Positions 1 to 9,861 of a stretch of DNA of 64,000 nucleotides are shown here, one piece after another (the first letter of the stretch is position 1; each line of letters opens with the position of its first letter). Source of the DNA: Petrolisthes cinctipes (lineage: Eukaryota > Arthropoda > Malacostraca > Decapoda > Porcellanidae); contig JAWQEG010000003.1 of assembly GCA_033782935.1 (NCBI GenBank), forward strand, positions 1,183,501 to 1,247,500, read 5' to 3'. The notes below the pieces were generated by a model. That model worked only from the letters and a program-made list of their open reading frames with translations, searched no databases and was not told the DNA's origin. The position numbers and the translations under genes are program-made.

Positions 1-79
1 ACACTGACGAGCACGGGGGGTGACGGAGGTATATAAGACACTCGCGTCACACCTGACTTGCCAGTCAGGCGTACCAACA

Positions 80-470
80 TTACATCACACTGTTAAAAGG
101 ATGGTAACAAAATATTTTTGCCGACTGAACATAAAAACGACAGTGACATTATATTTCATATTTTTGTGTTGAAAAATGTGATGCTGACATGTTTTATAAT
201 GAAATTAGAGTGAAAATGTACCGTACTTAGATATGTACATAGAATCATTAGTATGTAAAAGTGTATTTTTAGTTGATGTCAGTCTGAGCTGGCTACCCAT
301 CCTACAGATGTCCATTTAGTTTTCACAAGTACATCAGGAGACAGCTAAAGGTTTGTACTTCAATATCCTGTATCATCTATTTATGTAGTGTGAGTGGTTT
401 ACAAGCTATTAGCCGTCAAATGTGTTGATTACATAGTGAGCACGAGTGCGGGAGAGGGGCCCGGGAGAGG
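80..470. repeat. Unclassified interspersed repeat, copy 1
   Basis: This ~390-bp stretch is the near-complete reverse complement of 20635-20960. Shared blocks include gctggctacccatcc, tgtacttgtgaaaac (inverted) and tagccgtcaaatgtgttga. No coding sequence or clear terminal repeats are visible. Two copies 20 kb apart in opposite orientation indicate a dispersed element of unknown class. Confidence 0.6.
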
Positions 471-547
471 GAGCTGTCGCGATAGATAATGCTTGCAGCT
501 TAGTGGTTGAATGTAAGGTACCATATACTAAAATACATAGTACTAAG

Positions 548-886
548 GGTAAATATTAAAATAATTACCGTTATTGCGTACGGTTTTTCTACCTTTATTA
601 CCCACTTATTTAGACCGTTCTAAGACTATTTTCTGCTATGGCATTTTCTCTTCAAATGCCCCATTACCAAGATAAGGCTAATTCAAATGAGGCATTTTAA
701 AATTAGCCTGACCTTACTTGACCTTACCTAACCTAACCTAGACCACAGCAAACTGCCGGGACCTAACCTGGGCAAACTACCGGGAAATAACCATGGTAAA
801 GTACAGGAAATGACCTAGGCAAAATATTGGGACCTAGCCAGATCTGGCAACACTGCTACAAAACGGTAATTCTTTCAATCAATACC
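548..886 (-). repeat. MITE family A (GGTAATT-type), copy 1
   Basis: About 330-bp non-autonomous element with terminal inverted repeats resembling GGTAATATTGAAAGAATTACCG. Inside is an array of ~24-bp units (ggtcccggtagtttgccca) and a ggttaggttaggt stretch. Other copies in this window lie at 4088, 4519, 17334, 19737 and 53235. This copy is inverted relative to the others. No transposase is encoded. Confidence 0.75.
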
Positions 887-1861
887 ATACTAAGTGGCTG
901 CAATATAATTTCACTGACTGGTGGGATGGTTCAATACACTTGAAAGGGAACCATCTTTCAATTCCCTAGGGCACAAACCTATGAGAAACTGCAACTTTTC
1001 ACCAGAGCACGGCTGACGGATATGACCGTCTCTGCTATTTTCTAGCCCAATAGGAGGAATTGGGCAGGATTTGTTTCTTTTCACCTCTAGCCTAGTCTGT
1101 CACAGTACTACAGCATGGTCGCTAAGCTCCTACACTACCACAGAGATGGCTGAGCCTTCAGACAATTTTTCCATCACATCAGTTTCTGTGTCCCCCACTG
1201 TATTACCTGTTACTTCTACTCTAGTATTGGAACCTCCACGTGCCCGTCTTATTCCTGCAAGGTTATCAGACTCTGCAATTGAGCGGGAACTGGATATATC
1301 TTTATCATCATATTATAGTGATGAGTTTCCACACTGAGTGGTATGAGGAAGTGTTGACAGAGCCAACACCAGCGAACATCACCCCACTCTCGCGCTGAAA
1401 GTGATTCCTCTTTGTCACCTCCTATTTCCATAACCAAGTAGGCATAGAGAACTGGGGTTGGTCTCATTGGAAAGAGGAAAAGTTGATGGTGAGTACGAAA
1501 CCAATTTTTAGTTTCTAGACATTGTAGTTTAGGAGGAGCTAGGGATGAAGTGAAATTAAAGCGTTTTTCACATAATCACCGCCCAGACACAGCGGTAGAT
1601 TCTCGCTCACCCACCTGGCCGTGACGACAGACAAGAGCGAACCCCCCTGTTTGAACTGTTTGAATGTGTATATGTGTTTAAAAGTACTAATGTTATAGTC
1701 TGTCCCACATAAACTGGCGAAGATAAATCTGTATTTTCCATCCCTATCCTTGGTCTAAGGCAGAATGCAAATGACATTTGGAGGATTATCCCCAAGGAGG
1801 TTAATCTCTCCAGAGGGAGAGAGAAAAAGTCTGCGTGTGTTTTATAGCAACTCACAAAATT
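887..1861. other. Unassigned sequence
   Basis: No recognisable gene. An open frame at 1071-1337 (88 codons, Ser/Thr-rich N-terminal half) has no family motif I recognise, and a donor-like GTGAGT follows at about 1488. It could hold an upstream FANCL exon or a decayed element; I cannot choose between these. The block gtttaaaagtactaatg near 1680 recurs near 3800. Confidence 0.4.
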
Positions 1862-2560
1862 GATTTTTGGTGGCCACCTCATGGATGCCAGTGCTCTCTT
1901 GCTCGGAACTCAGCATCTTCTCTTGAGATGGGAGTTTCAGTCCGGCAATAATAACATCTACCGTTAGAGTAGGCGGCTATTTTAGGAAACCATACCGAGG
2001 ATCTATACCAAGACTGAGCCCTAGCCAGAAGGGTAGTCTGGTATTATATCACGAAGTGATGGCCAATCAACTACTACAATGTTTCTCGACATGTCCTGCA
2101 TGAAGAGAGATGACATTGGACAACAGCTAAGCTGGCTACCCGAGCACGAGCTATCCCACGTTGAATCAAACAGCAACACAACTCACTTTACCTGAAAAAT
2201 AGCCGACACAGTAGTAGGTATCAAACGAAGTTGTTATCGCTGTGGCGGCGAGTTAAAATCTGACGGCTAGCTCCCACACAGAGCTCCGGGTTGCCTTAGC
2301 CACCTAGCGGCAGGAGAGAGAGACTGGGGGGAGTTCGTAACTGCTAGTTCAGGGGTTCCCGGTTGGGGGGTCTGAATGAGACAGCTTCTTTTGGATCTTT
2401 TTCTTTCTGTTTTCGTTTGCGGTGAGTTGCTCATAGTGGATAGCCGCCTACTCTAACGGTAGATGTTATTATTGCCGGACTGAAACTCCTATCTCAAGAG
2501 AAGATGCTGAGTTCCGAGCAAGAGAGCACTGGCATCCACTCGGCACCACCAAAAAAAGAT
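1862..2560. mobile_element. Foldback element with ~120-bp inverted arms
   Basis: Arms 1862-1981 and 2440-2560 are inverted copies. The inner ~99 bp of each arm differ at one visible position, with ragged outer ends (ggtggccacctc versus ggtggtgccgag). The ~455-bp centre shows no open frame of note. Near-identical arms around an unrelated core fit a young foldback or large-TIR DNA transposon derivative, or an inverted duplication. Target duplications are not clear. Confidence 0.6.
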
Positions 2561-3949
2561 TTTTCATTCTTCAAAATCCCATGTTTTATTTGATAATTAT
2601 TGAAAACTGGATTTAGAATTTCCCGTCCATCATGAACACACATACTCTTACAAACACGCACGCACCCGCACATACAAGGTATAATTTCTGTCAACAATTT
2701 GAATGAAGATATACGGAAAAAGAAATTGAAAAATATTTATTGTAAATATAAATCTTAGCCATATACATGCATTGTTTAATATAATATACTGTATATATAC
2801 TGTTTGATATCTACATCGATCATTCTATCTATCTCACTTTACGGTGGGATGTACAGTATATTCAAAATAATCACGAGAGGGAGGGAAGAACAGAGTATGG
2901 GGAGGAAGGGAACACACACACATACACACACACACACTTCCTCACATGTCAGTGCGCATGTAAGGTATATATATTTTTAAATTGAAATGAAGACATGTGT
3001 AACATTAAGATATGTGTAGCATGGGTGAGTATCACTTGAAATAAATAATAACAAAGAGAAGACTGGAAAGAATATATGGAGATGCCTTCATGAATGTATG
3101 AGTGGATCACCTATACGTTATAGTCAGGTCAAGATGGGTGGGGTTTTTGCCCTGTGGCGAGACCTGACTCACGTCACATGCAGTATTTACAGCAACGTCC
3201 TTTCCTTGTTGATGAGACTTTCCTTAATTCTATCATTGGATACGAGAGAAGGTGGACGGACATTCGTATCGTATCTGTTGTTGATGTAAATAAAAGTTAA
3301 AAAAAATATATATAAGCCATTGTTTAATATATATACTGTATATATATATAGAGAGAGAGAGAGGGAGAGAGAGAGAGAGAAAGAGAGAGGAGACAGACTC
3401 GTCTATCCATGGTCTGTCTGAACCTTGGGTCTATCACAATTTCTATATAAGATTCTACCTTGATAGAAGTTATTTTTAGCGTCATGTGTCAGATATATTA
3501 ATCATTAGAAAGTTTCTCTATTTTGCAGTGAATAGTTGATTTTTTGGGGTTTGCAAATCATCTTTAGAGCTCGTAATAACACCTTCAATTTACACCAATT
3601 CTCCCCCTCTCTCTCTCTCTCTCTTTCAGGGGAGGAAGTAAAAGGGAGGGGCTGGAGAAAGATCGGGTCAGGTCACAATAATCCCTATGTACTGTTCGAT
3701 CACCTGCGTTCGGCTAGGACTTTGGCGTACGTCCTTCGGCACTTTATGTGGGACAGACTATAGTGTGTGTGAAAAGTGTGTAAAGGTTTGAATGTTTAAA
3801 AGTGCTAATGTGAGTGTGTGTGGAAATTGTGTATGTGTTTAAAAGTGCCAATGTTAGTGTGTGTGTAAAGTGAATCCAGGTTTCCAGTTTTCTATGATAT
3901 TGTAAATTATTGATAACATTGTAAATTATTGATAATAGAGTAGTATTGT
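2561..3949. other. Unassigned AT-rich sequence with simple repeats
   Basis: Contains CA, TA and GA microsatellites (2910-2935, 3330-3380) and a CT tract ending in a strong acceptor-like ctctttcag at about 3629. A weak candidate FANCL 5' exon begins at ATG 3178 (described in the findings). No other coding similarity is visible. Confidence 0.4.
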
Positions 3950-4502
3950 ACAGTCGTGGTCAAAAATAATAATCATCCATATAGGGGGATGACTCATGTA
4001 AGAGTTTGACAGCTTCCCTCTGTTCCTTAGCTGATAAACTTTCCAATAAATTGATTAAGTACCATCTATTAATTTACTACAAGTAGCGGTATTTATTGAA
4101 AGAATTACCGTTTTGTAGCAGTGTTGCCAGATCTGGCTAGGTCCCTGGAATTTGCCCCGGTCACTAAGATAGTTTACACCGGTTATATCCCGGTAGTTTG
4201 CCCAGGTTAGGTCCCGGTAGTTTGCCTAGGTTAGGTCCCGGTAGTTTGCCCAGGTTAGGTCATGGTAGTCTGCTGTGGTCTAGGCCAGGTCAGACTAATT
4301 TCCAAATTATGTTTGTAAAACGGGGCATCTCCGAGAGAAACACCATGGATGAAAAGTATCTTTGAATGGTCCAAAATAGTGGGTAATGATACTAAAATAC
4401 ACAGTATAGTGAATGAAGTACTTCTGTAAAACAATAACATCATAACAACAAATTGCTGGAGATACTGTACCCATATGTGGATGATTATTATTGACCATGA
4501 CT
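3950..4502. mobile_element. Tc1/mariner-type MITE carrying a nested MITE
   Basis: Left end CAGTCGTGGTCAAAAATAAT and right end ATTATTGACCATGACTG are inverted repeats, both flanked by TA. The middle (about 4088-4430) is a family A MITE inserted later. A related right end occurs at about 10858-10890 (gattatttttgaccacaact). Confidence 0.65.
4088..4432 (+). repeat. MITE family A, copy 2 (nested)
   Basis: Starts ggtatttattgaaagaatta and carries three ~24-bp units of the cccggtagtttgcccaggtt type. It ends with the same acttctgtaaa-type tail as the 17334 copy. It lies inside the Tc1-type MITE 3950-4502. Confidence 0.65.
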
Positions 4503-4518
4503 GTACCAATACATTTTG

Positions 4519-4861
4519 TCATTTATTGAAAGAATTGCCATTTGTACCAGTGTTGCCAGATTCGGCTAGATCCCAGTATTTTGCCCAGGTCATTTCCTGT
4601 ACTTTACCATGGTTATTTCCTGGTAGTTTGCCCAGGTTAGATTCCGGTAGTTTGCCCAGGTTAGGTCCCAGTAGTCTGCTGTGGTCTGGGTTAGGTTAGG
4701 TAAGGTCAGGCTAATTTCAAAATGCCCCATTTGAATATGCCCTATTTTTGAATTTGTGGAGGAAATGCCATACAAGAAAATACTCTTGGATTGGTCTAAA
4801 TAAGTGGGTAATGAAGGCAGAAAAACCGTACGTGTTAACGGTAATTCTTTAAATATTTACC
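4519..4861 (+). repeat. MITE family A, copy 3
   Basis: Ends in cggtaattctttaaatattt acc, the inverse of its start. Its right end lies 57 bp upstream of FANCL window exon 1. It abuts the right end of the preceding Tc1-type MITE almost directly. Confidence 0.7.
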
Positions 4862-4918
4862 TACATTTTTAGTACAGTACTGTAAAGAAATTATTACACT
4901 GTTTGTATTTCTTTTTAG

Positions 4919-4972
4919 GGAAAAATATACCAGACTGTCCTAGAATTCCTTCTGAAGCTCCAGCAAATATGT
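4919..4972 (+). CDS. FANCL: FANCL window exon 1 (end of ELF region)
   Basis: The 18-codon exon encodes GKIYQTVLEFLLKLQQIC. It is preceded by a pyrimidine-rich acceptor (tatttctttttag) and followed by a perfect GTAAGT donor at 4973. It fits the leucine-rich helix of human FANCL between the ELF domain and the UBC-fold region. Phase 0 at its end matches the phase-0 start of the next exon. It is short and its sequence similarity is modest, so it rests mainly on splice sites, frame and position. A MITE ends at 4861, 57 bp upstream. Confidence 0.65.
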
Positions 4973-5032
4973 GTAAGTAATTTTTTTATGTTTTATTTCT
5001 GATAATTGAAGTTACTATAAAGTTGATGCATT

Positions 5033-5187
5033 TAAAGGGAAAATCTTGTGTTGGTAAATCTGGAGCCACTGCATCCTCCAAACTATTCCAAGCAACAGCA
5101 AGAATAATGGTGTCCTGTTGCTTGGAATAGTTTGTTGGAGGATTCAGTTCCTCCAGAATTACCAAAGCAAAACTCTCCCCTTAATTA
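5033..5187. repeat. MITE family B palindrome, copy 1
   Basis: The two halves are inverted copies over about 65 bp (tctggagccactgcatcctc against its complement). The element is bounded by TTAA-like sequence on both sides (TTAAAGGG and CCCCTTAA). Related copies lie at 6250, 17066, 61445 and 62600. The TTAA borders suggest, but do not prove, a piggyBac-type target. Confidence 0.65.
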
Positions 5188-5489
5188 ACAGAACTAGTTA
5201 GGAGTGAACGCACGGGCAAAAAACAGATTGTCAATTAGTGTTTGGAAAAAGTGTTAGTCTTCCTCACTTTATTAGCCTTCTATGCCTTACCACCGCTTGC
5301 TTGGGTTTTTTGGCGCAGAGTTTGAATTTTTGGAATTTTTGCCACCAATTTCAGAATTTTGGATTTACTGTAGGCTGTTTCTTATTAGTCCTACAGGGTA
5401 CAAGAATTTTCCTGTAGTTGTAATTTGGTATAGCTACTAATAAAACTAACTATTGATAAAAACAATATTAGAAAATGCCTATCTATCTA

Positions 5490-5650
5490 TCTATTGCCAG
5501 ATGCCTTAATCCCCGAAGAGGTTGCCACAAATGAATCGCCTCCATGAACCCCTGTTCTCCGTTAACTGGCGTCCCTCCTCCCACCCCATACCACTCTCCC
5601 TCACATACCTCTCAACTTCATCCCTCCACCTCACTCTCGTACTGGCACTA
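5490..5650 (-). mobile_element. RTE-like LINE 3' fragment with TAGA tail
   Basis: On the - strand, codons for VRWRDEVERYVRESGMGWEE and WRRFICGNLFGD resemble the end of the RTE ORF (VRWQNRVEEYVKE and NWRHFCRGHPL). A cttcggggattaaggc segment and an ATAG/TAGA repeat tail follow. It belongs to a different RTE subfamily from the copies at 29.5 and 34.7 kb. It sits just upstream of FANCL window exon 2. Confidence 0.6.
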
Positions 5651-5692
5651 AAATGTATATATTTTGTTTAGTCACCATTTTTCCTGTTCCAG

Positions 5693-5853
5693 AGCTCGCA
5701 CATCAACTCTGTAGACTGTAAGGGAGAAGGTGAGGGCCTGGCAGTACTCAACAAGCCCCTCTTTGACTCTCTGTTGATGCATCTTGATACCATAGGCTGG
5801 TCCAGGGTCAGCCAGGTGTCATCGGACTTCACTGTTTTCTCACTTACTACAAG
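5693..5853 (+). CDS. FANCL: FANCL window exon 2 (start of UBC-fold domain)
   Basis: The acceptor is tttttcctgttccag and the donor is AAG|GTAAGG. The exon encodes 53 codons plus two bases, including LDTIGWSRVSQVSSDFTVFS. This aligns with human FANCL IGTLGWDKLVYADTCFSTIK at the start of the first lobe of the central DRWD domain, the part that binds substrates. The phase-2 end is completed by the first base of the next exon to give Arg. No stop codons occur in this frame, and neither of the other frames shows similarity. Confidence 0.88.
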
Positions 5854-5880
5854 GTAAGGTTGTGGAACACAGTACAGGTA

Positions 5881-6090
5881 CAGCCATAATCAAATATCCA
5901 CGGACACTTTCCTTACACCATGCAAGTAAATCAGTATCATATTGAAATATAAACATACAACACCTTGTGTCAACTCGACCCCCTCAATTATTACTATGAG
6001 GTGCTGCAAAATCATACACGTGTTGTTCTTTATTACCAAGATATTTACTATGATGGAAGGAAAGTGTTGGTGGATATTTGATTGTGGCTG
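5881..6090. mobile_element. MITE family C, complete copy (TA-flanked)
   Basis: Full 210-bp Tc1/mariner-type MITE: the left end CAGCCATAATCAAATATCCA is the inverse of the right end, and each end is followed by TA. It is the reference for a truncated copy at 7838-8032 and for the copy split by a LINE (29161-29206 and 32871-33024). Confidence 0.8.
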
Positions 6091-6249
6091 TACCTCCACC
6101 AGGAAAGGCTATATATTATACCCTTAAACAAATATTTCTGATTGCAGTATAGTATATTCTAACACACCTTAATTATAAACATGTACGGTATATTGCCATA
6201 TCCCTATTCTACTTTCTTTACTGTTATTTTGTACAGTTGCTTGATGAAG

Positions 6250-6412
6250 TTGATTATGGGGGAAGTTTTGTGTTGGTAAATCTGGAGCAACTGAATCCTC
6301 CAAACTATTCCAAGCAACAGGACACCATTATTTTTGTTCATCTGGTCCTGTTTCCTGGCATATTTTTGAAGAATGAAGACACTCCAATATACCAAAAAAT
6401 AATTACCACTTT
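6250..6412. repeat. MITE family B, copy 2
   Basis: Shares tgttggtaaatctggagcaa and ccaagcaacaggacaccatt with other family B copies. Its ends are inverted relative to each other (gggggaagttttgtg and aataattaccacttt). Confidence 0.6.
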
Positions 6413-6550
6413 AAGTACAGACACGCGTGGAGTCAAACCACTAATCTGGTAAAATGGCTATCACACTAGTGCTCTCTTCCACCCATATTCCACCTCTCAC
6501 ACAACTTGTAGGGTAGTATACTGCCCACTCCCTAGCAGACACAAGATATT

Positions 6551-6876
6551 GGGTCGATTCCACAGTGGTATTGGTTTGTTAGCTTCCCAACCAACCACAC
6601 TTGTAAGGCTTCATTATTTTCCAAAAGCTGAGTATCCACATTCACAAAATCTGTCCAACAGTTAGATAATGATGATCACTGTATAGTTTATTCACCAAAC
6701 TCATTAGATGATTCACCCATACGTCATTTAATAATAATAATAATAATAATGATGATGATCTCTGCATAGGTTACTCACCAATTTCATTAAATAACTCACC
6801 CTTAAGTCATTTAAAAGGCTAACATTCTTTCGTTTGCGTGCTTACAAACCACAACGAACGACTGTGGAATCGACCC
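6551..6876. mobile_element. MITE family D, complete copy
   Basis: 326-bp element with perfect inverted ends GGGTCGATTCCACAGT and ACTGTGGAATCGACCC. Inside is ccaaccaaccacacttgtaa and a short AAT repeat. Other copies lie at 9021, 16616 and 50411. No transposase or recognised superfamily. Confidence 0.75.
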
Positions 6877-7750
6877 TATAACTGGAAATATTCCAAACTA
6901 AAGGGCTTTTCGCTTTTATCAGAATTTTGCATTGTTCTGAGTCAGGGTGACTCCAATTAGTGAAAATAGTGATGGCTTACTGTATGTATATAAAGAGGAT
7001 TTCTTGTATATGTGTATTTAGTATGTACTGTATAAAGGACACTTTTATGTGGAAGCCAAGTACTGGTAATACACAATTAAGGTTTTCTGTATGAGTATAT
7101 GTATCTCATTTTAAGCAGGTTTTAAATACAGGTTTAAAAATTAACTATGACTGAAAAATATATAACTTTTTTTCTTTTACAGTGCTGTACAGGTTGTTTT
7201 ATATACTGCAATTTTATGTTAAAGACAAAATGTTAATTAAGTAAACTAACAAAAAATTAAATTATTGCTTATATAGTATTTCCCAGTGTGGCCACCAGGG
7301 CCCGTATTCACAAAAGCAAAGTTCACTCTTAACTTAAAATTTTGTTCAATAAGCATATATTCATGGCAAGGACTAGGACCCAACACTGCCTCGAAATCTT
7401 AATAACAGTTCATACAAATAGAACAGCAAAATCATTCACTGCTTCAAAATGAACCTGAAACACTATGGTGAGGTCAGTATTGCAAACATACAAACAAGTC
7501 CAAACTCTAATAAGATGTTTTGTGAATATTGCCCCAGATGTCTAGCCCCATCTTCCTGTGCTCAACAGAGGAAACGTCACACCCACACTCACTCTTTCGT
7601 TGTACTCTACAATGTTCTAGACAGTAAATGTAATAAATAATAAATTGCATTAGGAAATGCATGCCTTCAGATTATATTTCCACTCAAAATGTTAATGTAA
7701 ATTAAGTGGGAGTGATGTATAGAAAGGTAAAAGAGAAAGTACTTATGTAG
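6877..7750. other. AT-rich intron sequence, nothing recognised
   Basis: FANCL intron 2 sequence with no convincing gene. The block gggcccgtattcacaaaagc near 7298 resembles one end of the inverted-repeat element at 17272, but I see no partner end nearby. Open frames here are short and compositionally random. Confidence 0.4.
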
Positions 7751-7754
7751 CCTT

Positions 7755-8032
7755 CCATCGTAGTAAATATCTTGGTAGTAAAGAACAACACGTGTATGAT
7801 TTTGCAGCACCTCATAATAATAATAATAATAATAATATCCACCGACACTTTCCTTCCATCGTAGTAAATATCTTGGTAATAAAGAACAACACGTGTATGA
7901 TTTTGCAGCACCTCATAGTAATAATTGAGGGGGTTGAGTTGACGTAAGGTGTTGTTTGATTATATTTTTATATGATGACTGATTTATTTGCACGATGGAA
8001 GGAAAGTGTCGGCTGTTATTTGATTGTGGCTG
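7755..8032. repeat. MITE family C, truncated tandem copies
   Basis: A partial unit (7755-7820) and a longer unit (7838-8032) both contain gtaaatatcttggtaataaa-type sequence. They are joined through an AAT microsatellite. The right end gattgtggctg is followed by TA as in the complete copy. The left terminus is lost. Confidence 0.65.
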
Positions 8033-8225
8033 TATATATACTTTGATTCTCTCATATTCACAGAACATAGCCTCTTTATATACAATTCCATGTACTGTAT
8101 TTTTATGGGTATATTATGTTTGAATAACACAATAATTTTTTTGTGTTCACTCTTAAGTAATATAAAACTTGTATAAATTGAGAAGTATTGGTTATGGTAA
8201 CTGTACATTTTCTACTCCCCCATAG

Positions 8226-8340
8226 AGATGAAGGTGGTCGGACACACATAATGAAGGTGAAAGTAGGAACAGGCTACCCCCAGGAACAGCCAGAGGTAGA
8301 GGCTGATCTTCCCAATAACATCACCTTCTCTTACAACCCT
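8226..8340 (+). CDS. FANCL: FANCL window exon 3 (UBC-fold domain)
   Basis: Begins after ctactcccccatag; its first A completes the AG carried from the previous exon. It then encodes 38 codons starting DEGGRTHIMKVKVGTGYPQE and ending in a Pro codon before GTGAGT. It follows human FANCL DASGREHLITLKLKAKYPAE and the adjoining VDFPVPF stretch; the G-Y-P-x-E-x-P turn is typical of the RWD/UBC fold. The hAT-type MITE at 8403 starts 62 bp beyond the donor without disturbing it. Confidence 0.92.
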
Positions 8341-8402
8341 GTGAGTACTGTAGAAAAGCACTTCTCAACTAGGGAAACACAGACCACTGAATGCTGCTAG
8401 AG

Positions 8403-8736
8403 CAGTGGTTCTTAAACTGGGGGGCGCCAGAAGCGTCCAGGGGGGGGGGGGGGGGGCACGATTAGGGTTTTGGTAAATATAATTATACACCATAAAAGGC
8501 TCTCAATACAGCTCTTATATGGTTTCAAAATGCTCCATAATGGGCACAAATTTCCAAAATTTTTGAAACGGAACCCCCGAGTTGATACGGCTGGCTTTGC
8601 TCGCCACCCCACCCATACCATAAGTGAATTTAAATTCATAGTATACTGTTTGATAAACCTTTTAAGGGATAGGGGGGCGAGGAATTTACACGTAACGCAG
8701 AGGGGGGCGTGAGATAAAAAAGTTTAAGAACCATTG
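8403..8736. mobile_element. hAT-type MITE with perfect 8-bp target duplication
   Basis: Inverted ends CAGTGGTTCTTAAACTGG and aaagtttaagaaccattg are flanked by identical 8-bp copies of TGCTAGAG (8395-8402 and 8737-8744). The CAGTG-type end and the 8-bp duplication are diagnostic of the hAT superfamily. It contains a G homopolymer. It lies 62 bp downstream of the FANCL exon 3 donor, so the duplication also shows the ancestral intron sequence. Confidence 0.88.
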
Positions 8737-8900
8737 TGCTAGAGGATCTGCAGTGTAGCTGTCTGTTTATCAAATGTATCCCCTGTTACTGTATTAAAAA
8801 CATTGTTACTTGGTTCCTGCAGCAAGTCTCATGAAATACTACTTTCATTTTGTTTAATTAAAATATTAATAATGATAATCATTATTAATATTTTAATAAT

Positions 8901-9290
8901 AGACAGGTCATAGAATCACTGGGGAGGATTATGAAGGGTAGAAGTGTGAGTACGGAAGTGAAAAGGGGACTACGCAATAGTATAATCCTGCCAACACTGA
9001 CATATGCGTCAGAGACATGGGGGGGTATTTGTTTGTTAGCTTCCCAACCAACCACACTTGTAAGGCTACATTATTTTCCAAAAGCTGAGTATCCGTATTC
9101 ACAAAATCTATCAAAACAGTTAGATAATGATGATCACTGCATAGTTTATTCACCAAATTCATTAAATAATTCAGCCTTAAAAGGCATTTACACGGCTAGC
9201 GTTCTTTCGTTTGCGTGCTTACAAACCACTACTAACGACTGGAATTGCCCCATGGACATGGAGTAGGGCTCATCAGTCTAGAATAGGTGC
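8901..9290 (+). mobile_element. RTE LINE fragment interrupted by a MITE
   Basis: 8901-9020 and 9252-9290 match consecutive parts of the RTE ORF near its 3' end (residues GSLGRIMKGRSVS and NSIILPTLTYASETW in the intact copies). The MITE at 9021-9251 separates them. The fragment ends in a CATCAT simple repeat. Confidence 0.8.
9021..9251. mobile_element. MITE family D inserted in an RTE fragment
   Basis: Interior matches family D. The left end is shortened (ggggg then tatttgtttgttagc); the right end reads cgactggaattgcccc. ATGG stands on both sides (9017-9020, 9252-9255). Removing the element plus one ATGG restores the LINE string gagacatggacatgg seen at 32394. Confidence 0.75.
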
Positions 9291-9653
9291 AAAATCATCA
9301 TCATCATCATCATCATCTTGGAAATCAGTGAAGACTCAGCATTTGACTCATCACTACAATACCAGCTCTTGCTCTGCTCATATCTCACCTTCTGTGATCC
9401 TAATGTATTAGCATTTAGTGTTTTTTTTATCTTGTAAATTAATGTAAATTGATTATTATTGGAATTTGTAAATAATGTTCATTCTTGGTGTTGGAAAAAT
9501 TATATAATTGAATTAATTAGTTAACTTTCATTTCTATTACTCATCTGTGTTGTTATTCTATTCTGAGTGAGGTTCTTTGTTAATTTGTTTGTGTATAAGT
9601 AACTCTATATATATAATTATCCAGTAATACATAGGGTAATAATGGGCTGTATG

Positions 9654-9861
9654 CAGTGGTGCCAGGTGTAAGGAAATTTCTCTGTTTTAGGGAATTTTGA
9701 CATCCACACAGGGAAATTATATCAAGATTGTTCAAGAGTAAACAGCGAAATTTCTACCAGACGAAATACTATATAGAGTAAACAGGGAATTATTGAGTTA
9801 AAAGGGGAAATTCTCATGTTAAAGTTGGGGAAATTTCGTCAAGCAGTACCTGGCAACACTG
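9654..9861. mobile_element. hAT-type MITE family E, copy 1
   Basis: Ends CAGTGGTGCCAGGTGT and CCTGGCAACACTG are inverted repeats of the CAGTG(T/G)TGCCAGG type. The body carries gggaaattttctaccagacg-like sequence shared with 14716 and 52237. The 8-bp flanks do not match here. Confidence 0.6.

Noticed and set aside
3629..3763. Strong acceptor and open frame after the CT tract as a FANCL N-terminal exon
   Set aside because: The peptide has no resemblance to the ELF domain and no good donor follows in a suitable phase.
4200..4270. ggttaggttaggt and related runs as telomeric TTAGG repeats
   Set aside because: They are part of the ~24-bp internal repeat of family A MITEs and occur identically at several interspersed copies.
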